From Candidatus Aminicenantota bacterium (GTDB taxonomy: Bacteria; Acidobacteriota; Aminicenantia; Aminicenantales; Saccharicenantaceae), in the NCBI GenBank assembly GCA_014360005.1, contig JACIYI010000004.1:1-64000 (forward strand): DNA of 64,000 nt, in the 5' to 3' direction. Position 1 is the first letter of the stretch. Each line of letters begins with the position of its first letter. Shown here piece after piece: positions 38,502 through 47,315 of this stretch. Under the pieces are notes generated by a model. That model was not told where the DNA came from. It did not search any database and saw nothing but the letters and a program-made list of their open reading frames with translations. The translations under genes and the position numbers were made by a program.

Positions 38502-39725
38502 ATGCGCGATGACTCTGGCAGCAAAATCAGATTTCACCTGGCGGAAGAAAACCCGGGTGCCAAAATCAGGGTAATCGGCATCGGTGGGGGCGGGGGCAAC
38601 GCCGTCAACCGGATGATAGAAAGCGGCATTGAAGGTGTGGAATTCATCGCCATTAACACCGATAAACAGGCGTTGAACGGCAACCGGGCCCACCTGAAAA
38701 TTCAGATCGGCCAGAAGCTGACCAAGGGACTCGGTTCCGGGGGCGACCCGGAGGTGGGCCGGCAGGCAGCGGAAGAAGATACCGAGCGGCTGGCCGACAT
38801 CCTGGAAGGGGCCGACATGGTCTTCCTGACGGCTGGCCTGGGCGGCGGCACCGGCACCGGGGCCACCCCGGTCATTGCCAACCTGGCCTCGGGTATGGGC
38901 ATCCTGGTCATCGCCATCGTTACCATGCCCTTTGCCTTCGAGGGCCGGATCCGGGCCAGGAAAGCCGAAGAGGGATTGCAGGAACTGAAAGCGGTCGTGG
39001 ACACGGTCATTGCCATTCCCAACCAGAGGCTAATAGATACGGTCAACCTGGACACTACCATACCTGAAGCTTTCAGGATGGCCGACGACGTCCTGCGCCA
39101 GGCAGCTCAGGGCATTTCAGACCTGATCACCAGGCCGGGTCTGATCAACCTGGATTTTGCTGACGTCAAGTCAATAATGAAGGGCATGGGCATGGCCTTC
39201 ATGGGCACCGGGATCGCCAGCGGCGAAAACCGGGCGGTCGAAGCCGCCCAGAAGGCTATCAGCAGCCCGTTGCTCATTGACACCTCCATCGAAGGAGCCC
39301 GGGGAGTGCTGATCAACATCACCGGCGGCAAGGACATGACCCTGCATGAAGTCTCCAAGGCTTCCCAGCTCATCACCAGCCTGGCTGACCCCGAAGCCAA
39401 CATTATCTTCGGCACGGTCCTGGACGAAGAGGTCAAGGAAACGATCAAGGTGACGGTAATCGCCACCGGCTTTGACCGGAAAAAGTCTAGAACCATCACC
39501 CCGGAAACCATCAGGAGGCCGGCCAGCAGCACCCAGACCTCCACAGCCGTCATGGTCAACGGAGACACCCCACCTTATCTCTTTGAACCGAAAGGAGGAA
39601 CCGGGGCAGCAGTTATGACCGAACCAGCGCCGCTGGAAATTGACTTTAATGCTCTCAACACCCCGACCTTTATCAGAAAAGCCAGGCAGAGTTCGATGAG
39701 GAAAACGCCCAATGATTTACGCTGA
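38502..39725 (+). CDS. ftsZ: Cell division protein FtsZ
   Basis: FtsZ is the tubulin-like GTPase that forms the division ring. The 407-residue protein has the GTP-binding [13 protein letters not shown], the tubulin signature [10 protein letters not shown] near residue 115, the T7 loop NLDFADV, a short linker and the conserved C-terminal peptide [10 protein letters not shown], which binds FtsA. A strong AAGGAGG precedes the ATG. The last 14 bp overlap hutI. Confidence 0.97.
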   Translation: MRDDSGSKIRFHLAEENPGAKIRVIGIGGGGGNAVNRMIESGIEGVEFIAINTDKQALNGNRAHLKIQIGQKLTKGLGSGGDPEVGRQAAEEDTERLADILEGADMVFLTAGLGGGTGTGATPVIANLASGMGILVIAIVTMPFAFEGRIRARKAEEGLQELKAVVDTVIAIPNQRLIDTVNLDTTIPEAFRMADDVLRQAAQGISDLITRPGLINLDFADVKSIMKGMGMAFMGTGIASGENRAVEAAQKAISSPLLIDTSIEGARGVLINITGGKDMTLHEVSKASQLITSLADPEANIIFGTVLDEEVKETIKVTVIATGFDRKKSRTITPETIRRPASSTQTSTAVMVNGDTPPYLFEPKGGTGAAVMTEPAPLEIDFNALNTPTFIRKARQSSMRKTPNDLR

Positions 39726-40986
39726 CCTGGCCGTAGCCGGCCTGAACCAGCTGCTAACCTGCAGCGGGCCGGCCCCCCGAACGGGCCCGGCCATGAAAGA
39801 AGTCGGGCTTAGAGAAAAAGCCTGGATTGCCGGCTACCGGGGACAGGTAGTTTTTATCGGGTCGGAAAAAGAATTCCGGGAAAAAGTCAGCCTGACAGAC
39901 GGCGCCCGGGTGCTGGACGGTTCGGGACTGGTGGGACTGCCCGGCCTGGTTGATTGCCACACTCACCTGCCCTTTGCCGGCGACCGGTCGCAGGAATTTT
40001 CCCTAAGACTCCAGGGCTACACCTACCAGCAGCTGGCGGCCATGGGTCTGGGCATCCAGACCACGGTCAAAGCCACCAGAAGCATCTCCAGAGAAGAGTT
40101 GAAGGACCTGGGCCGCAGGCGGCTACAAATCATGCTGCTCAACGGCACCACCACAGTTGAGGCCAAGAGCGGTTACGGTTTGAATTTCGAGGATGAAATA
40201 AAACAGCTGGAGGTGGTCAGGGAATTGCAGGGGGAACAACCGGTCAGTCTGGTCCCGACTTTCATGGGCGCCCATGAAATTCCCGCGGAATACAGGACTA
40301 ACCGCCGGGCTTATCTGGAATTATTAAAAAACAAAATCATGCCAGAGGTCAGGCAGCGCCAGCTGGCCGAGTTCTTCGACATCTTCTGCGAGCCGACGGT
40401 CTTCAACCTGGAGGAAACCAGGGAGCTGGCCGAGGCTGCTCTGAAGCTTGGTTACAAGCTCAAAATTCACGCCGATGAATTCGAGCCCATTGGCGGCACG
40501 GAACTGGCAGTGGAGCTGGGAGCCCGCTCGGCCGAACACCTGATAAACATAACTCCCGGGGGAATGGAAAAACTAAGCCGCAGCCAGACGGCGGCAGTGC
40601 TGCTGCCCGGAGTGTCTTTCTTTCTGATGATGGACAGGAAAGCCCCGGCCCGGGAATTGCTCGACCGGGGGGCGGTGGTGGCCCTGGCCACTGATTTCAA
40701 CCCCGGCAGCTCCCACCTGCTTTCGATGCTGTTTGTGCTGCAGCTCGGAGTATTCACCCTGCGGCTGACGGTGGAGGAAGCCATCAATGCCTGCACCATC
40801 AATGCCGCCTATGCCATCGACCGGGAAAAACAGGTAGGCTCGCTGGAGCCGGGCAAGGATTTCGACCTCATCCTGTGCGACCTGCCCTCCTACCTTTTCC
40901 TGGCTTACGAACTCGGCCACAACCCAGTTAAAACCGTGATTAAAAACGGACGGGTGGTGGTCGAAGACGGTCGCCCCGCCTTTTGA
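39712..40986 (+). CDS. hutI: Imidazolonepropionase HutI
   Basis: HutI hydrolyses 4-imidazolone-5-propanoate to N-formimino-L-glutamate in histidine breakdown. The 424-residue amidohydrolase-fold protein has the metal site [40 protein letters not shown] and the catalytic Asp region TDFNPGSS, all typical of HutI. It starts 14 bp before the ftsZ stop, so it is translationally tied to the dcw cluster. No hutH, hutU or hutG is in this window. The placement may be accidental or may link histidine turnover with cell wall synthesis; nothing in the sequence decides this. Confidence 0.93.
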   Translation: MIYADLAVAGLNQLLTCSGPAPRTGPAMKEVGLREKAWIAGYRGQVVFIGSEKEFREKVSLTDGARVLDGSGLVGLPGLVDCHTHLPFAGDRSQEFSLRLQGYTYQQLAAMGLGIQTTVKATRSISREELKDLGRRRLQIMLLNGTTTVEAKSGYGLNFEDEIKQLEVVRELQGEQPVSLVPTFMGAHEIPAEYRTNRRAYLELLKNKIMPEVRQRQLAEFFDIFCEPTVFNLEETRELAEAALKLGYKLKIHADEFEPIGGTELAVELGARSAEHLINITPGGMEKLSRSQTAAVLLPGVSFFLMMDRKAPARELLDRGAVVALATDFNPGSSHLLSMLFVLQLGVFTLRLTVEEAINACTINAAYAIDREKQVGSLEPGKDFDLILCDLPSYLFLAYELGHNPVKTVIKNGRVVVEDGRPAF

Positions 40987-41039
40987 ATTCTGTTTTCTCT
41001 TGTTTCCCCTATTCGCTGAACTCTGGCCATGAATTCTTT

Positions 41040-41055
41040 GTTTCCATTTGGAAAC
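41040..41055. repeat. 16-bp palindrome GTTTCCA-TT-TGGAAAC
   Basis: A perfect 7-bp inverted repeat around a 2-bp centre, of operator-like geometry. It lies 54 bp after the hutI stop. No gene start is close, so an operator role is uncertain. Confidence 0.5.
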
Positions 41056-41097
41056 TCGGTTTATCAATTAAATTAAGTTCCGGCCGCAACCCCAGCC

Positions 41098-41123
41098 AAT
41101 ATATGAACAGACATTCATATATT
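41098..41123. repeat. 26-bp inverted repeat AATATATGAA-N6-TTCATATATT
   Basis: A perfect 10-bp inverted repeat with a 6-bp centre, AT-rich against GC-rich flanks. It could be an operator for a dimeric regulator, a weak bidirectional terminator or a recombination relic. Not recognised. Confidence 0.55.
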
Positions 41124-41198
41124 ATTCAGGCCGGGCGGCTTATTTGTTATTTTATTCTCAATCACAGGTCGGGCTGATGACCTCCGGCCAGCCAGCAC

Positions 41199-41336
41199 CT
41201 AATATATTGGCGGCAGACTGCTTCTGATTTCTTCCCGGCAGCAGGTGAACTGGTTGCCACCGACCATGACCGGCATCCCGGATTTTTTCTTAATCGCCAG
41301 GATAACTTCTGCAGCTGGACTGAGACAGGCAGCCAG
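41199..41336 (-). pseudogene. Possible remnant of a cobalamin-binding-like domain
   Basis: Directly after the permease TAG stop, and in the same frame, 45 sense codons remain open up to a TAG at 41199. They encode a helix-strand pattern: LSPAAEVILAIKKKSGMPVM followed by VGGNQF. This resembles the 'helix, then P-V-x-V-G-G' strand near the end of B12-binding (Rossmann-like) domains. There is no start codon with a ribosome binding site, and the matching upstream part of such a domain is absent. It may be debris of a lost gene, a readthrough extension, or chance. Confidence 0.3.
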
Positions 41337-42710
41337 CTATTTGTCGGTAACCCCGGGCGATGATGTGGTTTCTTTTCTCTTCCAGTAAAAATAGGCCGGC
41401 ACCCCTAAAACGATGATGGCCAGCCCGGCCATAGAATTCCAGAATTCTTTCAGTAACGAATTCAGGGAAATCAAGAAGGCCGCCAGAACAAACAGGGCCG
41501 GAGTCAACGGGTAACCCCAGGTCTTATAGGGACGGGGCAGGTCCGGCCTTTTTTTCCTGAGAACAAAAACGGCCGCCCCGGTCAAACCGAAAAACAGCCA
41601 CTGCCCGAAAATGACATAGGTAAAGAGCTGCTCAAACGTCCCGGACAGACTGAGGACAACACTCCACAGGCTGATGGCTATTATTGACACATGGGGGGTC
41701 AGGTACCGGGGATGGACCCGGGCAATGTTCTTGAAGAATAACCCGTCCCGCGACATGGCAAAGTACACCCGGGGCGAGCAGAGCAGATTCTGGTTGGCCG
41801 CGCCCATGATGGAAAAAAGAATTATAAAGGAAATAATAGAGGCTCCGGCCGGCCCCACCGCCACCTTCATGGCTTCAGCCGCCACCCGCGGCGTTTCTGC
41901 AATCATCCCTGCCGGGAGCACGTACAGGTAGGCCAGGTTGGCCAGGAGATACAGGGCAATGACCGCGGTCAGACCTATCAGTATTCCCAGGGGCATATTC
42001 CGCTCCGGCTGCTTGACCTCCCCGGCGCTGTAAGTGGCCGATTCCCAGCCTTTGTAGGCCCAGAAGGTGGCTACCAGGGCCACCCCAAAAGCGCTGAGCA
42101 AATTCATGGAAAATCTACCCGGCTGGGGTTCAATTAGGTTGGCGGTGTTTCCTTTCCCGAAAAGAAAAATGGCGGCGCAGATACCGACGATGGCCGCCGT
42201 TTTGATAAAGGTCAGCAGATTCTGGAGGTTGGCTCCCCAGCGAACGCCGATGTAATTCACGGCCGCCAGAAAAGCAATGAACAGCACCGCTACCAGCTTG
42301 GAGGCGAGCGGTGACATTTTGAAAAAATAAGGAAGGTAGTTGGCCGAAAAAGCCACGGCCAGGGTGGCGATGGCCCCGGAATCAATCACCAGAAACAATG
42401 TCCAGCCGAACAGGAATGACAGCAACGGGCCGTAGGCTTCCCGCAGATAAACATACATTCCCCCGGCTTCGGGCATGGCCGCCCCCAGCTCGGCAAAAGC
42501 CAGGGCCCCCAGGAAACTCAAAAAGCCGCCGACTACCCAGACCAGGAGCATCAACATCGGAGATTTTACTTCCAGGGCAATCTTGGCCGGCACCAGGAAA
42601 ATGCCCGAGCCGATAACACCGCCAATGACAATGGAGACCACATCCAGCCGGTTTAGAACTCTGGGGAGCTTCCTTTCTGGCTGGAGGCCACAGCCGCTTT
42701 TTTCTTCCAT
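41337..42710 (-). CDS. APC family amino acid permease
   Basis: A 457-residue secondary transporter of the amino acid-polyamine-organocation superfamily. About twelve membrane helices are predicted. Helix 1 has the substrate-contact stretch SIVIGGVIGSGIF, helix 2-3 has ALAFAELGAAMPEAGGMYVYL (seen in part), and helix 6 has FWAYKGWESATYSAGEVK, a pattern close to LAT-like exchangers and bacterial SteT-type permeases. Substrate cannot be read; a neutral amino acid is likely. It has its own promoter. The neighbour hutI degrades histidine, so histidine uptake is possible but only a guess. Confidence 0.9.
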   Translation of the reverse strand: MEEKSGCGLQPERKLPRVLNRLDVVSIVIGGVIGSGIFLVPAKIALEVKSPMLMLLVWVVGGFLSFLGALAFAELGAAMPEAGGMYVYLREAYGPLLSFLFGWTLFLVIDSGAIATLAVAFSANYLPYFFKMSPLASKLVAVLFIAFLAAVNYIGVRWGANLQNLLTFIKTAAIVGICAAIFLFGKGNTANLIEPQPGRFSMNLLSAFGVALVATFWAYKGWESATYSAGEVKQPERNMPLGILIGLTAVIALYLLANLAYLYVLPAGMIAETPRVAAEAMKVAVGPAGASIISFIILFSIMGAANQNLLCSPRVYFAMSRDGLFFKNIARVHPRYLTPHVSIIAISLWSVVLSLSGTFEQLFTYVIFGQWLFFGLTGAAVFVLRKKRPDLPRPYKTWGYPLTPALFVLAAFLISLNSLLKEFWNSMAGLAIIVLGVPAYFYWKRKETTSSPGVTDK

Positions 42711-42740
42711 CTAACACCTGCCCGCAACAATTTTTCTCCA

Positions 42741-42769
42741 ATTGTAGCAACCCTCGGTGGCAAGGGCAA
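42741..42769 (-). promoter_or_regulatory. Promoter of the APC permease
   Basis: On the - strand: TTGCCC (42769-42764), a 17-bp spacer and TACAAT (42746-42741), 30 bp upstream of the start codon. Confidence 0.6.
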
Positions 42770-42940
42770 AGAGTTTTTCTGTCCAGCCTCAGGCTGCGCC
42801 GAAAAGGACCCGGTCTCAGCCACACACCGGCTCAAGCCAAATTTAAATAAGTACCGGTCCGAACTAATCATTATCCCTGAAAACTAAAGAAGGGAATCCT
42901 CCGGCTGGACCAGTCCGGTCTGCCAGACCTGACCTGGCTG

Positions 42941-44455
42941 TCAAAAGCGGTCCAGAATACGATACTGGATGGCTTCGGCCACAGCCGCGGCTGAAATCTT
43001 CTCCTCCTGGCTCAGGTCAGCTATGGTTCTGGCCACTTTCAGGATGCGGTCATAGGCCCGGGCGCTAAACCGGAAGCGTTTCATGGCCGTTTCCAGCAAC
43101 CCAGATGCGTTCTGGTCGAGGCTGCAGTACTGCCGGAGGTCGCGGGAAGTCATCCGGGCGTTAGAAAAAATTTTCCGGCCCTGGAATCTTTCCAGCTGTT
43201 TTTTGCGGGCGGCCGACACCCGCCGCCTGATATCGCCCGAAGCTTCTCCCGCCGGTTTGCCGACGATGTCCTGATATTTAACCGAGGGCACTTCAATCTG
43301 GATATCAATTCGGTCAAGCAGCGGCCGGGACAAGCGCGAATAGTATTTCCTCCTTTCTATCTCGGTACAATTAACCTCGGGCCCGGAACCAAGAAAAACA
43401 TCGGCACAGGGGTTCATGGCCGCTACCAGCATGAAGGCGCAGGGATAGGACAGACTGCCGGCCACCCGGGAAATGGTTACCTGCCCATCCTCCAGCGGCT
43501 GCCGCAGGCTTTCCAGGGCCTGGCGGCTGAATTCCGGGAACTCGTCCATGAACAGCACCCCGCGGTGGGCCAGGCTGACCTCACCTGGCCGGGGAAAATT
43601 GCCGCCGCCGATGAGCCCGGTGTCGGTGATGGTATGGTGCGGAGCCCGGAAGGGCCTCTGGCTCACAGCCGCCCGGTCTCCCAGCAAACCGGCAGCGCTG
43701 TAAATCTGGGTAACCTCGATGATTTCGGAGAAGGTCATCTCCGGCAGAATGGTAGGCAGTCTCCTGGCCAGCATAGTCTTGCCCGAACCAGGCGGCCCAA
43801 TCATCAGCAGGTTATGTCCGCCGGCGGCAGCCACTTCCAGGGCTCTCTTGGCCTGTTGCTGGCCGCGGACTTCAGAAAAATCCAGCTCGCCCGGAGCTTC
43901 ATCGAGCAGTTCCTCCAGGCTGTAGGAACAGGGTGTGAGGTCCTGGTCAGCCCGGAGAAGTTTAATGACTTCGAGGAGATGATGGACGGCATAGACCGCC
44001 GTCTCCCTGACCAGGCAGGCCTCGCGGGCGTTGCGCCCGGGCAGGACCAGGCCGGATAGCTTTTTCCGGCTGGCCAGGAGTGAAATGGGCAGGGCTCCTC
44101 TGATAGCTTTGAGACTTCCTTCAAGGGTCAGTTCTCCGACGAAGATAAACCTGGATAATCTGTCTGCTGGAACCAGTCCGAGGTAAGCCAGCAAACCCAG
44201 GGCAATGGGCAGGTCAAAAGCCGAACCTTCTTTTTTCCGGCTGGCCGGGGCCAGGTTGATGATGATTTTTTTGGCCGGGAAATCGAAGCCGCAGTTGCGC
44301 AGAGCGGCCCTGACTCTTTCCTTGCTTTCCCGGACGGCGGCATCGGGCAGGCCGACGATGATAAAGGCCGGAAGGCCAGGAGAAATGTCCACCTCAACCT
44401 CGACCTGGTAGGCCTCTATTCCGTGGAGTGACGCACTGAGGATTCTGATAAGCAT
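42941..44455 (-). CDS. comM: ComM/YifB family Mg-chelatase-like AAA+ ATPase
   Basis: ComM is a hexameric AAA+ helicase that promotes branch migration during natural transformation. The 504-residue protein has the N-terminal Lon-like ChlI domain (ISPGLPAFIIVGLPDAAVRE region), the AAA+ core with Walker A GPPGSGKT near residue 219 and Walker B GVLFMDEFPEF, and the C-terminal Mg_chelatase_C domain. Length matches the family. It lies 44 bp downstream of the MglA-like gene on the same strand. With pilM/pilN elsewhere in the window it fits a type IV pilus and transformation-capable cell, which is inference. Confidence 0.93.
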   Translation of the reverse strand: MLIRILSASLHGIEAYQVEVEVDISPGLPAFIIVGLPDAAVRESKERVRAALRNCGFDFPAKKIIINLAPASRKKEGSAFDLPIALGLLAYLGLVPADRLSRFIFVGELTLEGSLKAIRGALPISLLASRKKLSGLVLPGRNAREACLVRETAVYAVHHLLEVIKLLRADQDLTPCSYSLEELLDEAPGELDFSEVRGQQQAKRALEVAAAGGHNLLMIGPPGSGKTMLARRLPTILPEMTFSEIIEVTQIYSAAGLLGDRAAVSQRPFRAPHHTITDTGLIGGGNFPRPGEVSLAHRGVLFMDEFPEFSRQALESLRQPLEDGQVTISRVAGSLSYPCAFMLVAAMNPCADVFLGSGPEVNCTEIERRKYYSRLSRPLLDRIDIQIEVPSVKYQDIVGKPAGEASGDIRRRVSAARKKQLERFQGRKIFSNARMTSRDLRQYCSLDQNASGLLETAMKRFRFSARAYDRILKVARTIADLSQEEKISAAAVAEAIQYRILDRF

Positions 44456-44499
44456 GGCCGCAGAAGAAAAGACGTCAGGCCGGCGGGAATATTCTCAGA

Positions 44500-45366
44500 C
44501 TATTCTTTCTTGGCCGTCAGGCCAAATTCCTTGGACAGTCGTTCAATTTCCTGTTCGATATCTTCGATCGATTGAACTTTTATCTTGGTGGTGGGAAAGG
44601 GTGTCTCGTCCCCGGGCCGAACAAAGTCAATCTTGACCTCAGGCTGTTTGCGCGGGGCCTTTTTTCGACTGGCAGTGGCGACTGCGGCCTCAACCTGGGC
44701 CGGGGAAGTTATAATTTCGGCCGGGGCAAATTCCTGGCCCTCATTGACTGGAATCTCTTCCTTCTTTTCTTTCTCTCCGAACACTCTTTCCCGAACCACA
44801 GGAACCGTCAGCCGGGCAATTTCCTTAAGGGTTTCCAGCACCCCCCGGCCGTTGATGGCCTCAGCCTCGATAAAGGGAGCGTTGCGGTGGTTGAGAAGGC
44901 GGTTCAAGGTTTCGACCGGAATCAGGTTGGGCAGGTCTCTCTTATTGTACTGGAAAACCAGGGGAATGCGGTTAAGGTCGATATTATGTTCCAGGCAGTT
45001 TCTCCTCAAGCCATCAAAACTTTCCAGGTTGGCATCGAGCAGGGGCAGCTGGGAATCGGCCACAAAGACGATGCCATCAGCGCCTTTCAGGACGCTCTTG
45101 CGGGAGGCCTCGTAGAAGACCTGGCCGGGAACGGTCAGTAATTGAAAATGAACCTTGAAGTCCCTGATTAGACCAGCCCTGATTGGCAACAGGTCAAAGA
45201 AAAAGGTTCTTTCCGTTTCCGTTTCCAGGCAAACCAGTTCGCCCCGGTAGGCCGGCTCCAGCTTGAAATAAATGTACCTGAGGTTGGTAGTCTTGCCGCT
45301 CAGTCCCGGCCCGTAATAGACAATTTTTATGGCGATATTCTTGGTTACGTAATTGACATAAGCCAT
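44500..45366 (-). CDS. mglA: MglA-like small GTPase with C-terminal extension
   Basis: MglA is the Ras-like GTPase that sets cell polarity for gliding and twitching motility. Residues 1-195 are colinear with Myxococcus MglA: NYVTKNIAIKIVYYGPGLSGK(T) P-loop region, the unusual LTVPGQVFYEASRK with Thr in place of the G3 Asp, VFVADSQ, and NKRDLPN. About 90 further residues follow (EKEKKEEIPVNEG onward), acidic and basic by turns and ending in a predicted amphipathic helix (SIEDIEQEIERLSKEFG). The family member is normally about 195 residues, so the tail is an addition. No mglB lies next to it. comM follows downstream. Confidence 0.88.
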   Translation of the reverse strand: MAYVNYVTKNIAIKIVYYGPGLSGKTTNLRYIYFKLEPAYRGELVCLETETERTFFFDLLPIRAGLIRDFKVHFQLLTVPGQVFYEASRKSVLKGADGIVFVADSQLPLLDANLESFDGLRRNCLEHNIDLNRIPLVFQYNKRDLPNLIPVETLNRLLNHRNAPFIEAEAINGRGVLETLKEIARLTVPVVRERVFGEKEKKEEIPVNEGQEFAPAEIITSPAQVEAAVATASRKKAPRKQPEVKIDFVRPGDETPFPTTKIKVQSIEDIEQEIERLSKEFGLTAKKE

Positions 45367-45392
45367 CTACTTAAGTCTCCCCATCAGGGCTA

Positions 45393-45421
45393 TTGTTAGC
45401 ATAGCACATAGATTTAGTCAA
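45393..45421 (-). promoter_or_regulatory. Possible promoter of mglA-like-comM
   Basis: On the - strand: TTGACT (45421-45416), a 17-bp spacer and TAACAA (45398-45393). The -35 is good, the -10 weak. Confidence 0.35.
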
Positions 45422-45539
45422 TTAAAAGGTCCGGCAGTTGAAAAGCCTGACGGGAAATTGCAAAGACCACCGGGCTATGATATTTTTTGAACTGGCCCCT
45501 GCGGGCTGCTATCAACTCTATTTCTTTGAGGAGATAAAA

Positions 45540-46010
45540 TTGGCCGACAGGACATTTCGCCACTGCCCAAGAGTGGCAGTAATAGGCGGGAACAAACCGG
45601 ACCCCGAATCCTTAAAAATGGCCTATCGAGTCGGCTGGCTGCTGGCCGAAAGAGGGACCATCCTGGTCTGCGGCGGCCTGGGCGGGGTAATGGAAGAAGC
45701 GGCCCGGGGTTGCCGGGAAGCTGGCGGCTTAAGCCTGGGAATTCTCCCGGGACGGGAACCGGGAGAAGCCAACGACTATATAGATATTCCGGTGGTTACA
45801 GGCCTCGGCTATAACCGGAACTCAATGGTGGTTCTGAACGCTTCGGCCGTAATCGCCATAGATGGAGAGTACGGCACCCTGAGCGAGATCGCCTTTGCCC
45901 GGATTTTCGGCAAAAAGATTATCGGCCTGAATACCTGGTCGATTCCTGGCGTCATTCCGGCCAGCTCTCCGGAAGAAGCCGTAACCCTGGCCCTCGAAGG
46001 ACTGGAATGA
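45540..46010 (+). CDS. LOG/TIGR00725-like Rossmann-fold protein
   Basis: A 156-residue protein of the lysine-decarboxylase-like (LOG) fold. It has VAVIGGNKPDPES, GGLGGVMEEAARG and DGEYGTLSEIAFA, matching the small TIGR00725 subfamily rather than the longer cytokinin-activating enzymes, whose PGGxGTxxE motif is altered here. Function is not established. TTG at 45540 is chosen because GAGGAG (45528-45533) lies 6 nt upstream; this gives the family length and start, whereas upstream in-frame starts at 45438 and 45477 lack ribosome binding sites. The stop overlaps truA by 4 bp. Confidence 0.82.
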   Translation: MADRTFRHCPRVAVIGGNKPDPESLKMAYRVGWLLAERGTILVCGGLGGVMEEAARGCREAGGLSLGILPGREPGEANDYIDIPVVTGLGYNRNSMVVLNASAVIAIDGEYGTLSEIAFARIFGKKIIGLNTWSIPGVIPASSPEEAVTLALEGLE

Positions 46011-46855
46011 TGGTTATGAACACGGAAGAAACCAACAATGATAATTTGAATAATAACAATAATAACGAGGAAGAAGCCGAACCGTCAGCAGAAACCGGCA
46101 GTCAGCCACTGCTCGACCTTCCTCTCCTGGAAAATATCAAGCTGACCATTTCTTACGACGGAACCGATTATCACGGCTGGCAGCGACAGCCGGGCCGGGT
46201 AACCATCCAGGGCCAGCTGGAAGAGGTCCTGATGAGAATTATGGGCGAAAAAATCAGGCTGCAGGCTGCCGGCCGGACCGACGCCGGGGTTCATGCCCTG
46301 GGCCAAGTGGCCAATTTCCGGGCCAACTGCCGCTTGAGCGAGGCCGAACTGCTGAGGGCCCTGAACGCCATGCTCCCCTTTGATATCCGCATCTTAAAGG
46401 TAGAAAGAGTGCCGGCTAATTTCCAGGCCAGGAAATCAGCCCGCTCCAAAATTTACCGCTACCGGATTAAAACCTCGCCTATCCTCAGTCCTTTTGATTA
46501 CCGTTACGTCCTTCACTATCCTTATCCACTTGACGTCCAGGCCATGGAGGAGGCGGCCCGGTGTTTTGAACGAGAGGCTGATTTTTCTGCTTTTTCCTCG
46601 GGCCAGTATCCCAACCCGGTCAGAAAAATATTCTACTCCCGGCTGGAGAACCTGGGAGAGGAACTGGCCTATACCGTCGAGGCCAACGGTTTTCTGCGCT
46701 ACATGGTCAGGACGATTGTTGGCACTCTGATTATGGTCGGGCGCGGCCGGCTCAAGCCCGAGGATATTGACGACCTGTTCCAGCAGAAGAAAAGGACCCT
46801 GTCCAGTCCCAGCGCCCCGGCCCGGGGTTTGTGTTTGCTCCGGGTTATCTATTGA
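46007..46855 (+). CDS. truA: tRNA pseudouridine(38-40) synthase TruA
   Basis: TruA isomerises uridines 38-40 in the anticodon arm of many tRNAs. The 282-residue protein has the family N-terminus LTISYDGTDYHGWQRQPGR, the catalytic Asp in AAGRTDAGVHALGQ, KIYRYRI and the FLRYMVRTIVGTL end. About 42 extra residues precede the domain, including an Asn-rich run (NNDNLNNNNNN) and an acidic patch; this tail is low complexity and unlikely to fold. Three ATGs (46007, 46010, 46016) could start it. Its 3' end is 3 bp from the convergent rimI. Confidence 0.94.
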   Translation: MMVMNTEETNNDNLNNNNNNEEEAEPSAETGSQPLLDLPLLENIKLTISYDGTDYHGWQRQPGRVTIQGQLEEVLMRIMGEKIRLQAAGRTDAGVHALGQVANFRANCRLSEAELLRALNAMLPFDIRILKVERVPANFQARKSARSKIYRYRIKTSPILSPFDYRYVLHYPYPLDVQAMEEAARCFEREADFSAFSSGQYPNPVRKIFYSRLENLGEELAYTVEANGFLRYMVRTIVGTLIMVGRGRLKPEDIDDLFQQKKRTLSSPSAPARGLCLLRVIY

Positions 46856-46858
46856 AGC

Positions 46859-47290
46859 TCAACTGAGAATCAGGCCCATGACGTAAGCATCTTCCACCGG
46901 ACGGCTGTAATACTCTTTCCTCACCCCCAGGATGGAGAAACCCAGCTTGCGGTAGAGCGAAAGCGCCCGGTGGTTACTGACCCTGACTTCCAGCGAAACA
47001 AAACGAACTCCGTTTTCTTTAAGCCGGTCCAGTACGTAACGAATGGCCAGCTCCCCCAGGCCCTGTCCCTGGAAATCGGGGTGGATGGCCACGTTATTAA
47101 TCTGGGCTTCATCTCCTATCTGCCAGAAAATCACATAGCCGGCAATCTTTTTCCTTTCCCGGTGCACCACCACCAGCGGAAAAGAAATGGCCCGGTTCTG
47201 GATTTCCCCCAGAAAAGTTTCCCGGCTCCAGGGATTGGGAAAACATAAATTCTCTATGGCCACGACTTCTGGCAGGTCTTCCTCTCTCAT
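46859..47290 (-). CDS. rimI: Ribosomal-protein-alanine N-acetyltransferase RimI
   Basis: RimI acetylates the N-terminal alanine of ribosomal protein S18. The 143-residue GNAT protein has NLCFPNPWSRETFLGEI, the acetyl-CoA loop in IHPDFQGQGLGELAIRYVL and EVRVSNHRALSLYRKLGF. It follows tsaB after 25 bp on the - strand, the common tsaB-rimI pairing. Confidence 0.92.
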   Translation of the reverse strand: MREEDLPEVVAIENLCFPNPWSRETFLGEIQNRAISFPLVVVHRERKKIAGYVIFWQIGDEAQINNVAIHPDFQGQGLGELAIRYVLDRLKENGVRFVSLEVRVSNHRALSLYRKLGFSILGVRKEYYSRPVEDAYVMGLILS

Positions 47291-47315
47291 TCTCCTGATC
47301 AGAACAGGAGAGTCA

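Larger units (their letters stand above)
40987..41336. other. Convergent intergenic region hutI / APC permease
   Basis: A 350-bp stretch between convergent genes. It holds a 16-bp palindrome (41040-41055), a 26-bp AT-rich inverted repeat (41098-41123) and, on the - strand next to the permease, an open frame that may be a decayed coding fragment (41199-41336). No U-tract terminator is obvious for either neighbour. Confidence 0.5.

Noticed and set aside
42917-42929. GGTCT-GCC-AGACC hairpin after comM as a terminator
   Set aside because: The stem is only 5 bp and no U-tract follows on the - strand.
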